From S34-282 sp034422075 (GTDB lineage: Bacteria; Chloroflexota; Dehalococcoidia; Lucifugimonadales; Australimonadaceae): a DNA stretch of 41,223 nt. Both the position numbers and the translations under genes were made by a program. Shown one piece after another: positions 8,545-16,721 of the stretch. The notes below the pieces were generated by a model. It was not told the origin of the DNA. It made no database searches and worked only from the letters and a program-made list of their open reading frames with translations. Within the stretch, counting starts at the first letter, position 1, and the number at the start of each line of letters is the position of its first letter. The stretch lies in assembly GCA_034422075.1 (NCBI GenBank), contig DAOUJX010000069.1, positions 1 through 41,223 on the forward strand, read 5' to 3'.

Positions 8545-9096
8545 CTATCCTCTCGCATTTCGAAGCTCCTCTATACGCTTCCTCTCCGCGGAGACATATC
8601 GCCCTGAGAAATCGAGGTTTTCCAACGCCACTTCTATTACCCGGTCTATGTACTCTTCCGGAACACAGTTCCCCCTCAGACCCTTGACGATGTGATTTAC
8701 ATATGCCGAAGCAGTGGGCTTGCCGCTGACTCGCTCACTCTTCTTGACGAGGAACGTGACTGCCGAGTGAGTCTGTCCTTCGGCCGTTACGTTGATGTGG
8801 TGCTTTTTGTACTTCTTCCCCTCAATCTCCTCTAGGGTCCTTCGGCCGTCTTGGCGGCATGGGCCGTCTATGAATTCATCTGGAATCTCATATAGGACAC
8901 CCCATGCCTGTGTATTGCCGCGCCGTATGAGATCTGCAGCCGCACAGTTGTTCGTGTGGCTCCACACGTCGAAGGCGATCTCATGGTTGTCTTCAGTCTG
9001 CGCCTTGCCAAGCAGACACGCGACGCCCCCAAGACGGTCTGAGGAATTCAACCGCTCCTCGTCGCAGTTCGATCCATACTGGAAGACCTTAGCCAT
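8545..9096 (-). CDS. Gamma-glutamylcyclotransferase-fold (GGCT/AIG2-like) protein
   Basis: 183 residues from the ATG at 9096; a TTG seven codons upstream is open but would put residues ahead of the fold. The first ~115 residues read as a GGCT-like domain: VFQYGSN at 4-10 (the substrate-binding YGSN loop), AWGVLYEIP at 64-72, and TLEEIEGKKYKKHHINV at 87-103, where Glu92 aligns with the catalytic glutamate of the LDxxEG motif. The C-terminal ~70 residues are charged and helical, with AYVNHIVKGLRG. Family enzymes cyclise gamma-glutamyl amines to 5-oxoproline. This gene is the last of the minus-strand defence genes, and its role there is unknown. Composition matches the island rather than the core genome. 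Confidence 0.72.
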   Translation of the reverse strand: MAKVFQYGSNCDEERLNSSDRLGGVACLLGKAQTEDNHEIAFDVWSHTNNCAAADLIRRGNTQAWGVLYEIPDEFIDGPCRQDGRRTLEEIEGKKYKKHHINVTAEGQTHSAVTFLVKKSERVSGKPTASAYVNHIVKGLRGNCVPEEYIDRVIEVALENLDFSGRYVSAERKRIEELRNARG

Positions 9097-9173
9097 TGTA
9101 CTACTCGGGGCCAGCAACTTTAGCGGTCAACATATCAGCTAGGCTCATAGAAGTTAGCAGGCCATTGGAAACG

Positions 9174-9581
9174 TCAGATTAGGCCATGGCGACTGGAGGC
9201 ATAGGGTAGGAGGTACTGCCCTAGCGTGGACACCACCCGCTTTGTTGGACCGGCGAGGCAGTTCAGGTAGTCGCCTATGGTTTGAGTCAAGCTCGGCGGA
9301 CCGCCTGCTATGAGATCGACGCCATCGATTTCCCACCAGTCCAGCATTCCAATTAGCTGACCCAATTGGGTAGATCTCCCACCCATGTGAGTCCTAGAAT
9401 TTGGCGGAGGGAGTTTCCATGGCCGTCGCATCGGGTCGGTTGTGGCGACGGCTGTGAATCTACCTCGTTCGAGTCCAAGGCTCATGCCCCTGGCACCAGA
9501 GAACAGGTCTACAGCCCAAAGCCTTGGCAGGCTGTCCGGCCATGTTCGAATGAACGTGGTCGTCTTGGTCTGGAGATTCAC
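9174..9581 (-). pseudogene. Remnant of a DNA cytosine-C5 methyltransferase
   Basis: A GTG-started frame of 135 residues begins as a C5-methyltransferase: AVDLFSGARGMSLGLERG is motif I, and DGVDLIAGGPP is the start of motif IV. The catalytic PCQ is destroyed (PPSLTQ, no cysteine), about 20-30 residues are missing or garbled, and a later VVSTLGQYLLPYA recalls the VV..L.P.A segment before motif VI. Motifs VI-X are absent. It lies 87 bp after drmB on the same strand. It is not a duplicate of the intact methyltransferase at 21283-22878, whose motif I (VDLFAGPGGLSEGF) differs. It cannot be catalytically active. Confidence 0.75.
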
Positions 9582-9668
9582 GGTTAGTCTCAGGGGTTAC
9601 CCGCATGCCCCGGCGAGAGGGGTCGGCATTCCTTTCTCGTCTGGCTAAGGGGATCAAAGAGTGCCACC

Positions 9669-11522
9669 TCAAGATACTGTGCCGTCAACCGAAGTTCCTG
9701 CGAAGAACCCAACTTCAGGCGTATCAGGTGTCCCCACTAACAGAGCTCTGTCAAGAAGACGGTTTCCAATCTCGCAGGAAGTCTCAGGTAACAGCACACA
9801 TCCATGGCACGCCGCCAGGTTGGCGTTATCGGTGCCCTGTCCAGTACTCTCGATGCAGACGGGATCGCTGGAGCACCAATGGGACCGAAGCATTGCTCGC
9901 TCGAACACTGCGTCAAGGCTGTGTGGCTCACCCTGCCTGACGAGTCCTCCGAGAGTTCCCTCAGAATCTCCGGACGCAGTATAAATGAGCACACCCTGCA
10001 TTGGGCGACCACGGTCTTCTAGGTCGCAATAGACACGCTCTCTCAACGCTGCACTTCCATAGCCACAGTCGAAGCTGAGTTGGGCAATCAGTGCGTGAGC
10101 GATGGTATGTAGAAGAACATACTTCTCAGTAACCAAGGCATCCGCCATTCCTCGATCACTGCGGCGCTCGTTATAACGGTCGCGAAGGGATGAGATTCGT
10201 TTTTTGACTGCCTCCCTAGCAGCCCATTGCTTTAGGTTGCTTTCGTTGAACTCAATGAAGATCCCCTCCCCATAAACCACAGTTGCTGGAAGCCAGCTTA
10301 GGTCGGCGTCTAGAGACATTGGCAAAAGGTCCGGCGAAGTCGGGTCCTCAACTGGCAGTATCCTAGAGAAACCAACCAGGACCCTAGTTTCACGTAGTTT
10401 CCTCACCAAGCCTATGCATCTCAGGACTTCAGCCAATGCTGGTCCATACTTGGAGCAATCTCTTACCTCTACCATCAGATCAGTGGTTTCACCGCCCCGT
10501 CCATTCCTGAGAGCCTCGTACTCCTGCCTACGAAATTCCTCCTCAGACCGGCGATGTGCGATCTTGAGTTCTAGGGTTCCATCAAACTTCTTCTGTGCAG
10601 CTTCGCGCAACTCTTCAGGATCAACGCCACGACTGGCCGCAAGAACTTCGCACCTAACTGATTGAATGTACTGTCCGTCATCCAGTCCTGCTGTGAGAAC
10701 GTCCCACGACCGCGGCTCCTCCAGAATCTTATTGACGGTCCGTCCTGTGTCTTCGCCCCACAACGGGAGGTAGATCGAGGAGACCGTCAGGGGGAAATAA
10801 GCATTGGAAGCACCTCGCTGAACTACCCGCAAGTGTTCGCCGCAATGCCCTGGGGCGTTGCCAATCTCGCCAACCCAAGGCATGCTTCCAGAGCAGTCGT
10901 GACCAATACTGTGGAGCGCTTCGGCATTGAATGTGCCGGTCATTGTTTCTGACTTCCCACAACTGCAATCTACTCTTATGCCCGAGAGGCTGGCAGAGGA
11001 TCGACCAGGAAGAAGGCGCAATTTGTGTTGCTCGTCCCAGTTCCCTCCTCGATGAATCCACCGCATGAAAGGGAAGTCTTCGATGTGTCCTTTCGGGCAG
11101 ACTGCTATGAACCTGCTAGGGATCAGCCATGGGCGCCTGCGCTCAGGCATTGAGTAACAGTCCAAGTTTGGGCGGCAAGGGCATCTCATCCGGGTGCTGA
11201 AGAGCGGCAACTGCTCCATTGCACCCCTCCGGGGGCAGTAGTGCCAAAGAGGGAATCTCACAAATGGTATGTGTTGATTGGCAAACTGGACTACCTGCCC
11301 AGGCTCTCTGAAGTCTGGAGGGAGCCGAAAGTGACTTGTTCCCAGTCGTGCCTGGAGACGCTCTTCTTGTACGAACCAGTCACTTGGGCAGCCTTCACGG
11401 GCAAGAGGCCATTCATCGAGACCTGCCGTCATCAGGGACTCATCGCCACGGAAATCCACGAGCGCCCCGACCCCGAATGGGCTAATCAGCTGTCCTCTCC
11501 TGATTGGTCTCCTAGGCGGCAT
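9669..11522 (-). CDS. drmB: DISARM protein DrmB (DUF1998)
   Basis: 617 residues, the size of DrmB. The N-terminal RRGQLISPFGVGALVDF, a cysteine-bearing HYCPRRG..MRCPC and CPKGHIEDFPFMRW region, and the C-terminal DUF1998 block (LLHTIAHALIAQLSFDCGYG, ALRERVY, GVLIYTASGDSEGTLGGLV, WCSSDPVC, NLAACHGCVLLPETSCE) are all present and in order. Conserved cysteines suggest zinc binding. In DISARM, DrmB forms a complex with the DrmA helicase that engages DNA. It starts 43 bp after the drmA stop. Separate DrmA and DrmB polypeptides argue against the fused DruE of Druantia. Confidence 0.9.
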   Translation of the reverse strand: MPPRRPIRRGQLISPFGVGALVDFRGDESLMTAGLDEWPLAREGCPSDWFVQEERLQARLGTSHFRLPPDFREPGQVVQFANQHIPFVRFPLWHYCPRRGAMEQLPLFSTRMRCPCRPNLDCYSMPERRRPWLIPSRFIAVCPKGHIEDFPFMRWIHRGGNWDEQHKLRLLPGRSSASLSGIRVDCSCGKSETMTGTFNAEALHSIGHDCSGSMPWVGEIGNAPGHCGEHLRVVQRGASNAYFPLTVSSIYLPLWGEDTGRTVNKILEEPRSWDVLTAGLDDGQYIQSVRCEVLAASRGVDPEELREAAQKKFDGTLELKIAHRRSEEEFRRQEYEALRNGRGGETTDLMVEVRDCSKYGPALAEVLRCIGLVRKLRETRVLVGFSRILPVEDPTSPDLLPMSLDADLSWLPATVVYGEGIFIEFNESNLKQWAAREAVKKRISSLRDRYNERRSDRGMADALVTEKYVLLHTIAHALIAQLSFDCGYGSAALRERVYCDLEDRGRPMQGVLIYTASGDSEGTLGGLVRQGEPHSLDAVFERAMLRSHWCSSDPVCIESTGQGTDNANLAACHGCVLLPETSCEIGNRLLDRALLVGTPDTPEVGFFAGTSVDGTVS

Positions 11523-11565
11523 CGTGTTGAGGCATCTCCTAGTAATTCTGATCCTACGCCTTCAG

Positions 11566-14500
11566 TTAATCTTCCCTAATGCCATATCCACTTGGCAATG
11601 GGCGGGCTGAACAACTCGCGTCAACGTTACGCATCGTACTCGGCGTGGCATAGGGCGTTTCGGGCCACAGGGGATGTTGTTGCCCACCGGCTGGGTACAT
11701 CATAGGCAACTCCTCTGTCGGAGGTCTGAAGTCACCGTACCTTGACCTTGGTGCAACAGACCACCTCCGCATGATCTCGTCAAAGTGAGCCTCAGTCTTA
11801 GGCCACTCGGCGGCATCAACTGACAGGACTCGTTCTCGGATTGTCTGCTTAACTCGTTGAACGAGCAGGTCGTTCGGCGGTTGGGTCGGTCTGTCTCGGA
11901 GGCTCGGGCCACCCCAGAAGCGACAGAGGATGACTATCAGCGCATGCAGGGCTCGTTCCCGTACTGGCACTGCAAAGGGTGTAACGCTGGTAGGTTCGAC
12001 GTGTTGGTACAGCGTCTGATGATATGACCGGAAATGCTCATAGTGTGACCGGTCCCTTGACCTGGACGGATTGTAGTTCGTCACCACGATACCAGGGCTA
12101 ATCACCCGGCGGCCAACTCTGCTTGATGCTTGTATGTACTCTGAAGTTGTCTTTGGCTGTCCAACGATTGTCATCAGACTCAATCGAGGAATGTCGAGAC
12201 CCACTTGAATCATGTTGGTCGCAAAGCAGACATCGATCGCTTCATGCTTAGTTGGATCGCTGTAGTTCGTGAACAGCTGTTGGAGAACAGCTGGAATGTC
12301 GCCGCTCTGAACCCGACTGGTCAGCTCTACGTCTCGATTGATGAACCTGCGCGGATCCACTCCAGCTTTACGTGTTGCCTCAAGCCGGAGCCCCAGTCGA
12401 TCCCACATGGCATTCAGATACTCCCTAATGTCAGCTCGAATAAGAGTAGCAGCGTGTCCGAGTTCTCTAAGGCTGTTGAAATAGCCCATCAGAGTCCAAT
12501 AAGGGTCAATCGATGAGGGATCATGTGCGTCAGACAATTTGGGTGCCTGCAACAACGCTCCCATCGTTCGAACCTGTGAAGTCACATGGGAAGGTAGAGC
12601 ACTTGCGAATACACCAACGTATCTGCGTCCTTCCTGGTCTTCTCGCTCTTCTGCAAAGAAGGAATCACCAGCCTTCAAAGCTTGAGGAGGGAACAGAAAG
12701 GACGACCTGCCATAGAGCGCTTTCACCTGGCTCTCTGCCCTAGAAATAGTTGCGGTTGAACCAATAATCTTGGGGTGAATTGTATCTTCGGAATCCGCAT
12801 CGGTACATAAGGCGTCTATCACAGTCTCGTAGTGACCGACCATTGACCCCAGGGGGCCGGAGATGAGGTGCAGTTCATCTTGGATGATCAGTTCTGGTGG
12901 AGGAAATGCTGTGTCTATTCCAAAGATGCTCCTTGCCTCCGGTCGGAAGGCCAACATGGCAAACTTGTCCACAGTGCCGATCAGCAGGGTTGGAGGTTCC
13001 TTGTAGATGTGCTCATCTATAACAGCTACAGGCAATCCCGCATCGGAACTGAATTCACAGTCCTGATCCTCGCAGACGTGTCTGACCCTCTGAGGGCGGG
13101 GGCGAATGCGGTACCCTTTGACTCGCGTACTCTGTCCCACTGCCTGAGCCCCCATCGCCGCGCCGCACCAGGGGCAACTGAGCAAGACGAACTTGTTGGC
13201 TTCTTCGCCCTGCTGGAGTTGACGGAGTGTGTTAACTGCGTTCTGTTCATCATTGGGCGTGACGTCACCACCCACCCACAATCCAACCGAAAACGGCTCT
13301 GAACCCAGGGCCGGCTGCCTGCTGCGTCTGATCACTTCACATGCGCATATCAGAGACGCTGCACGCTGAAACTGCTGTGTAGTCAGTAGCCTGAGTGTGT
13401 AGCGCATGAGAATGCTTGTTCCTGCATGATCGGGGTTCCGCATCCGGCGGAGGAACATAGTAAACGCCGACAACCCCAGATACGCCTCAGTCTTGCCTCC
13501 GCCTGTGGGAAACCAGATTACGTCCACAATCTCTCGTTCTTCACAGTTAGGGTCAGAAAGAGCCTCTAGGTTCATCAAGATGAAGGCAAGTTGGAATGGT
13601 CTCCATTTCCGCGAAGGGTCATTGTAGGAAGGTGGCAGGAAATGACCGTCAAGTTCCAAGCGGCCGGACCTGTTGACCCAAGATCTCCGCTGTTGCGATG
13701 AGATTTCATAATGGATCTGTTGCATTAGCATGGCCTCATTCATCAGCTGGAATGCCGAGGCCACATCGGCGTTCTGCCCAATCAGACCAATACCATCCCG
13801 CATTCGGCCCAAACACGTGCGGCAGTTTTCGAGGTGCTGCATTGCCGTTGTCGTGAGTTCGGCCGTCAGGCCTGTTCGATTGGCAACTTCATGCTCTCTT
13901 TCGTTGATCCAGTCCTCGTAGGAGTTTGCCAATCTGGTGCATAGACCGATGGCTTTTTCAATACTACCATGTGCCAGTGTGGTCATGTTCAGGTCTAGTC
14001 CTTCCAACTCGGTGTGCAAGATGGGCTTGACTTCGTATATTGGAAGCACTTCGGTCCGAACAAGGGACGTTCTGCCTTCAATTGGGTCGTCCCATTCAGC
14101 GGCGCAACCGTGCCCAATTGCAAATGTCTGTCTGTGGAGATGAAGTAGCTGAAGAGACAACTCTTCGGAATCGCCTGTATAGTTGGGGCGCTCAGGGTAG
14201 CTGAGGAAGCATCTCTCTGTAGTGGTTGTTGAGACCACAAATTCACATTGGAAGAAGCATTCCGTATTGCGAGGTGCCTGATTCTCAGACTCCAACCGGT
14301 TGACGAGAGTAAAGGTCACGAGCCTGGCCGAATGAGACCGCGACGACGGACGGCTTATGAGGTGGAGAACAAGGGCAGACTTACCGTCCAATGACACGAC
14401 CGGCTTCTCCAGTGATACGGCGCCATCACCAATAAGCTCGGTTGATTGGAACTCAATGGTCGCGTTGACCGGTTGTCGAAGCCATGGCTTGCGGCCAGCT

Positions 14501-14949
14501 CGCCCACTTTCAAACTTATCGGCATCGCTCTGTCGGTATACCGCGGCCGAAACCTTAATTCGAAGCCGGTCGGGCATTTCAACCAAGGCTGAGAGCCCCA
14601 TCGCGCTCGGCAGGAATTGATTTGCGAGATTGACCTCTTGGTCTGTTTCCGATCCACTGTCACGCTCACCACTTGGGTCGTCGTCGATTGAGTTCTCCAG
14701 CGTCCCTGTATCGTCAGGGGAGCCCGCTTCCCTCTTATCCTCCTCATCGGCGGCGGTTTGCTCATGGCTAGGAACTTGAGATCTCCGGGGGAACAGAATA
14801 CCGGCACCGTACCGCTGCCTAGGAGGGTCCTGTGGTCGAAGTATCTCTTCACCATTGGGCTGAACATCTGGAGGAAGAGGTGATGGACCTACCAACTCCC
14901 TGCGCAGAAAGTCCAGAATGAAATCACGCGTAGCCAGCGTTTCAGTCAT
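11566..14949 (-). CDS. drmA: DISARM helicase DrmA
   Basis: 1127 residues, typical of DrmA. The N-terminal ~430 residues lack a named domain, with a very acidic linker at about 65-105. The SF2 core follows: Walker A PTGGGKT (481-487), an inserted four-cysteine cluster (C592, C595, C626, C631) that looks like a zinc ribbon, the DEAH-type box DELH (691-694), GSTATIS motif III (730-736), ATNMIQVGLDI, and QASSRVGRR motif VI (940-948). DrmA translocates on DNA with DrmB. Its ATG overlaps the stop of the NERD-helicase gene (ATGA), which ties that gene translationally to the DISARM core. Confidence 0.9.
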   Translation of the reverse strand: MTETLATRDFILDFLRRELVGPSPLPPDVQPNGEEILRPQDPPRQRYGAGILFPRRSQVPSHEQTAADEEDKREAGSPDDTGTLENSIDDDPSGERDSGSETDQEVNLANQFLPSAMGLSALVEMPDRLRIKVSAAVYRQSDADKFESGRAGRKPWLRQPVNATIEFQSTELIGDGAVSLEKPVVSLDGKSALVLHLISRPSSRSHSARLVTFTLVNRLESENQAPRNTECFFQCEFVVSTTTTERCFLSYPERPNYTGDSEELSLQLLHLHRQTFAIGHGCAAEWDDPIEGRTSLVRTEVLPIYEVKPILHTELEGLDLNMTTLAHGSIEKAIGLCTRLANSYEDWINEREHEVANRTGLTAELTTTAMQHLENCRTCLGRMRDGIGLIGQNADVASAFQLMNEAMLMQQIHYEISSQQRRSWVNRSGRLELDGHFLPPSYNDPSRKWRPFQLAFILMNLEALSDPNCEEREIVDVIWFPTGGGKTEAYLGLSAFTMFLRRMRNPDHAGTSILMRYTLRLLTTQQFQRAASLICACEVIRRSRQPALGSEPFSVGLWVGGDVTPNDEQNAVNTLRQLQQGEEANKFVLLSCPWCGAAMGAQAVGQSTRVKGYRIRPRPQRVRHVCEDQDCEFSSDAGLPVAVIDEHIYKEPPTLLIGTVDKFAMLAFRPEARSIFGIDTAFPPPELIIQDELHLISGPLGSMVGHYETVIDALCTDADSEDTIHPKIIGSTATISRAESQVKALYGRSSFLFPPQALKAGDSFFAEEREDQEGRRYVGVFASALPSHVTSQVRTMGALLQAPKLSDAHDPSSIDPYWTLMGYFNSLRELGHAATLIRADIREYLNAMWDRLGLRLEATRKAGVDPRRFINRDVELTSRVQSGDIPAVLQQLFTNYSDPTKHEAIDVCFATNMIQVGLDIPRLSLMTIVGQPKTTSEYIQASSRVGRRVISPGIVVTNYNPSRSRDRSHYEHFRSYHQTLYQHVEPTSVTPFAVPVRERALHALIVILCRFWGGPSLRDRPTQPPNDLLVQRVKQTIRERVLSVDAAEWPKTEAHFDEIMRRWSVAPRSRYGDFRPPTEELPMMYPAGGQQHPLWPETPYATPSTMRNVDASCSARPLPSGYGIRED

Positions 14950-16709
14950 GCCTGGAACTCCTTCTCCAACGCAGCTTTAATGCGAGTTTCGATTGAACTG
15001 CGAGCCCGTTCGTGGATGATGAGGATCAGAAGACTGCGTGCTCTAGACATGCCCACATATAGCAAGGATCGCGACCTGTCAGTATCTACTTCTTCAATGT
15101 CAACCATGATGACGACTTGGCTCTCGAGACCCTTAAATGAATGGATGGTTGAGAACCTAATGCATCCCTGAGGTGCAGTGAGGCTCCGTGAGCAATCAAA
15201 GAGTGGGGCATCGCAGATTTGGTCGACACTTGCCAAGGCTGAATTCTCAAGACGGCGAGGGGAGAGAATCATCACATCATCTATTGAAACACCATCGTTT
15301 ACCAAGCGCCCTATGGTCTCTGTAAGAGTCCTCACTGGGCCGTTAGGTTTTCTCCAGTATCGATGCTCCACGGGCATTCCGGCTTCATACCCTAGCTTGT
15401 AGGGGGGAGCGCTAAACCCTCCTATGATTGCTGTCTCTTCGGCGATTCTCCTAGTATTTCGGCAGTTGAGCGTTAACTTCGCCCTCACAAAGTGCCCGCT
15501 GTACTCTGAGATGTCTTGGATTGATCGTGACGCGTTGTCATAGAGCGCCTGCCAAGTGAAGTCGCCGAATATACCCCAGGTGCCTCCAGCCAATCCTCCC
15601 TTTATGGTCCGGGTCATCAAATCGAATGTCGCTTGGCCCAATAGATCCTGAGCTTCATCCATAACCAGTACGTCGAAAGGAGCGTCCAATTCCTCTAGTG
15701 CGATTTCGCCGTAAAGGGGATACAGTTCCTCAAACAAGGTTACAGGATCCTCATTGTTCAATGCTGCGCGCTCATGTTCTGTGAATTCCTTCCCCACACT
15801 GCTCTTGCCGATAATCTCCTTCAGAGTCCCATACCAAGTTCCGGCTGTGATCTCTGTGTCTTCAGTTTGCAGCTTAAGCCAGTCCCCTAACAGGCGGTTG
15901 AAGCAAACCAAAAGCACGTTCGCTCCTGTGTTGTTCGCACGCCTAGCGTATTCGACAGCTAGTAGAGTCTTACCTGTTCCGGCGGCCCCTTCAAAAAGGC
16001 AGCGCGGATTCTCTACAAGTTCGTCGAGGCGGTCATATTGCTCTTCAGTCAAACTCATCAGCCTAGCTTCAGTTCTAGCCAGTGAAGCTGACCTTGCGAC
16101 TACTAAGTCGAAATCAGGCCGTAGGTAAGCCAAGATTGACCTAAGTTGAGACGGTGTAGGGTACCGTTCTCCGCTTCGCGTTTGGAATTCCCCTAGCTTG
16201 TTCCGAACGATTCCGTTGATTGCCGCAGATATGGGCCTTCGCAGGTCGTGGGCGTCGATGACGTCTAAGCGCTCAAATTCGGGAGTTGGTGGCGGGCAGA
16301 CTACGTCAGGAAACGAGACAGCGAACGCGATCGGGCAGTGCGCCTGTGGAGTGCCTTGGCCGAAGTGGTCAATTATTTTGGCCCGCAATGCAAACATGGA
16401 ATCCCTAGCCTGCATGAACGGACTCTTCCTGAGCACTGCTGGGTTTCCGTACCGATCCATGGTCCGCCAAATCCCATTCTCACATGACACCCGTCCTCCC
16501 TTGATTTCAAGACACAGGATACCTTCGTGGGGAATGATTACAACGAAGTCTATTTCTCCATACGGGCCAGTCGCTCTACGTGCCAATCCGAGGGAGTGAA
16601 GAACTGTCCAACCATTCGTACCTGGATCGGTAGCCAGTAGGTGAAAGACTCGCCTCTCGGCTGAGCTCACCACATCGTCGGCAATCTGGGCTGGTATCAT
16701 TCTAGCCAT
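14946..16709 (-). CDS. NERD nuclease - SF1 (UvrD-like) helicase fusion
   Basis: 587 residues. The N-terminal ~130 residues are a NERD domain of the PD-(D/E)XK nuclease class: SSAERRVF, GEIDFVVI (Asp54), LCLEIKGG (Glu68-x-Lys70), then GIWR. The helicase part has Walker A GAAGTGKTLLA (241-251), CFNRLL, Walker B VMDEAQDLL (from 349), an LNCRNTRRIAEE motif, FSTIHSFKGLES, and the C-terminal LLYVGMSRAR. Expected activity is ATP-dependent translocation coupled to DNA cleavage. It starts 12 bp after the DrmE-like gene and overlaps drmA by 4 bp. Classical DISARM encodes a PLD nuclease (DrmC); here this fusion is the only obvious nuclease of the cluster, so replacement is plausible but inferred. Confidence 0.88.
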   Translation of the reverse strand: MARMIPAQIADDVVSSAERRVFHLLATDPGTNGWTVLHSLGLARRATGPYGEIDFVVIIPHEGILCLEIKGGRVSCENGIWRTMDRYGNPAVLRKSPFMQARDSMFALRAKIIDHFGQGTPQAHCPIAFAVSFPDVVCPPPTPEFERLDVIDAHDLRRPISAAINGIVRNKLGEFQTRSGERYPTPSQLRSILAYLRPDFDLVVARSASLARTEARLMSLTEEQYDRLDELVENPRCLFEGAAGTGKTLLAVEYARRANNTGANVLLVCFNRLLGDWLKLQTEDTEITAGTWYGTLKEIIGKSSVGKEFTEHERAALNNEDPVTLFEELYPLYGEIALEELDAPFDVLVMDEAQDLLGQATFDLMTRTIKGGLAGGTWGIFGDFTWQALYDNASRSIQDISEYSGHFVRAKLTLNCRNTRRIAEETAIIGGFSAPPYKLGYEAGMPVEHRYWRKPNGPVRTLTETIGRLVNDGVSIDDVMILSPRRLENSALASVDQICDAPLFDCSRSLTAPQGCIRFSTIHSFKGLESQVVIMVDIEEVDTDRSRSLLYVGMSRARSLLILIIHERARSSIETRIKAALEKEFQA

Positions 16710-16721
16710 GTTCGATTACCA

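Noticed and set aside
9669..14949. Druantia-type DruE instead of DISARM
   Set aside because: DruE-type proteins are single long helicase-DUF1998 fusions; here helicase and DUF1998 are separate proteins with DrmA and DrmB sizes, beside a C5-methyltransferase.
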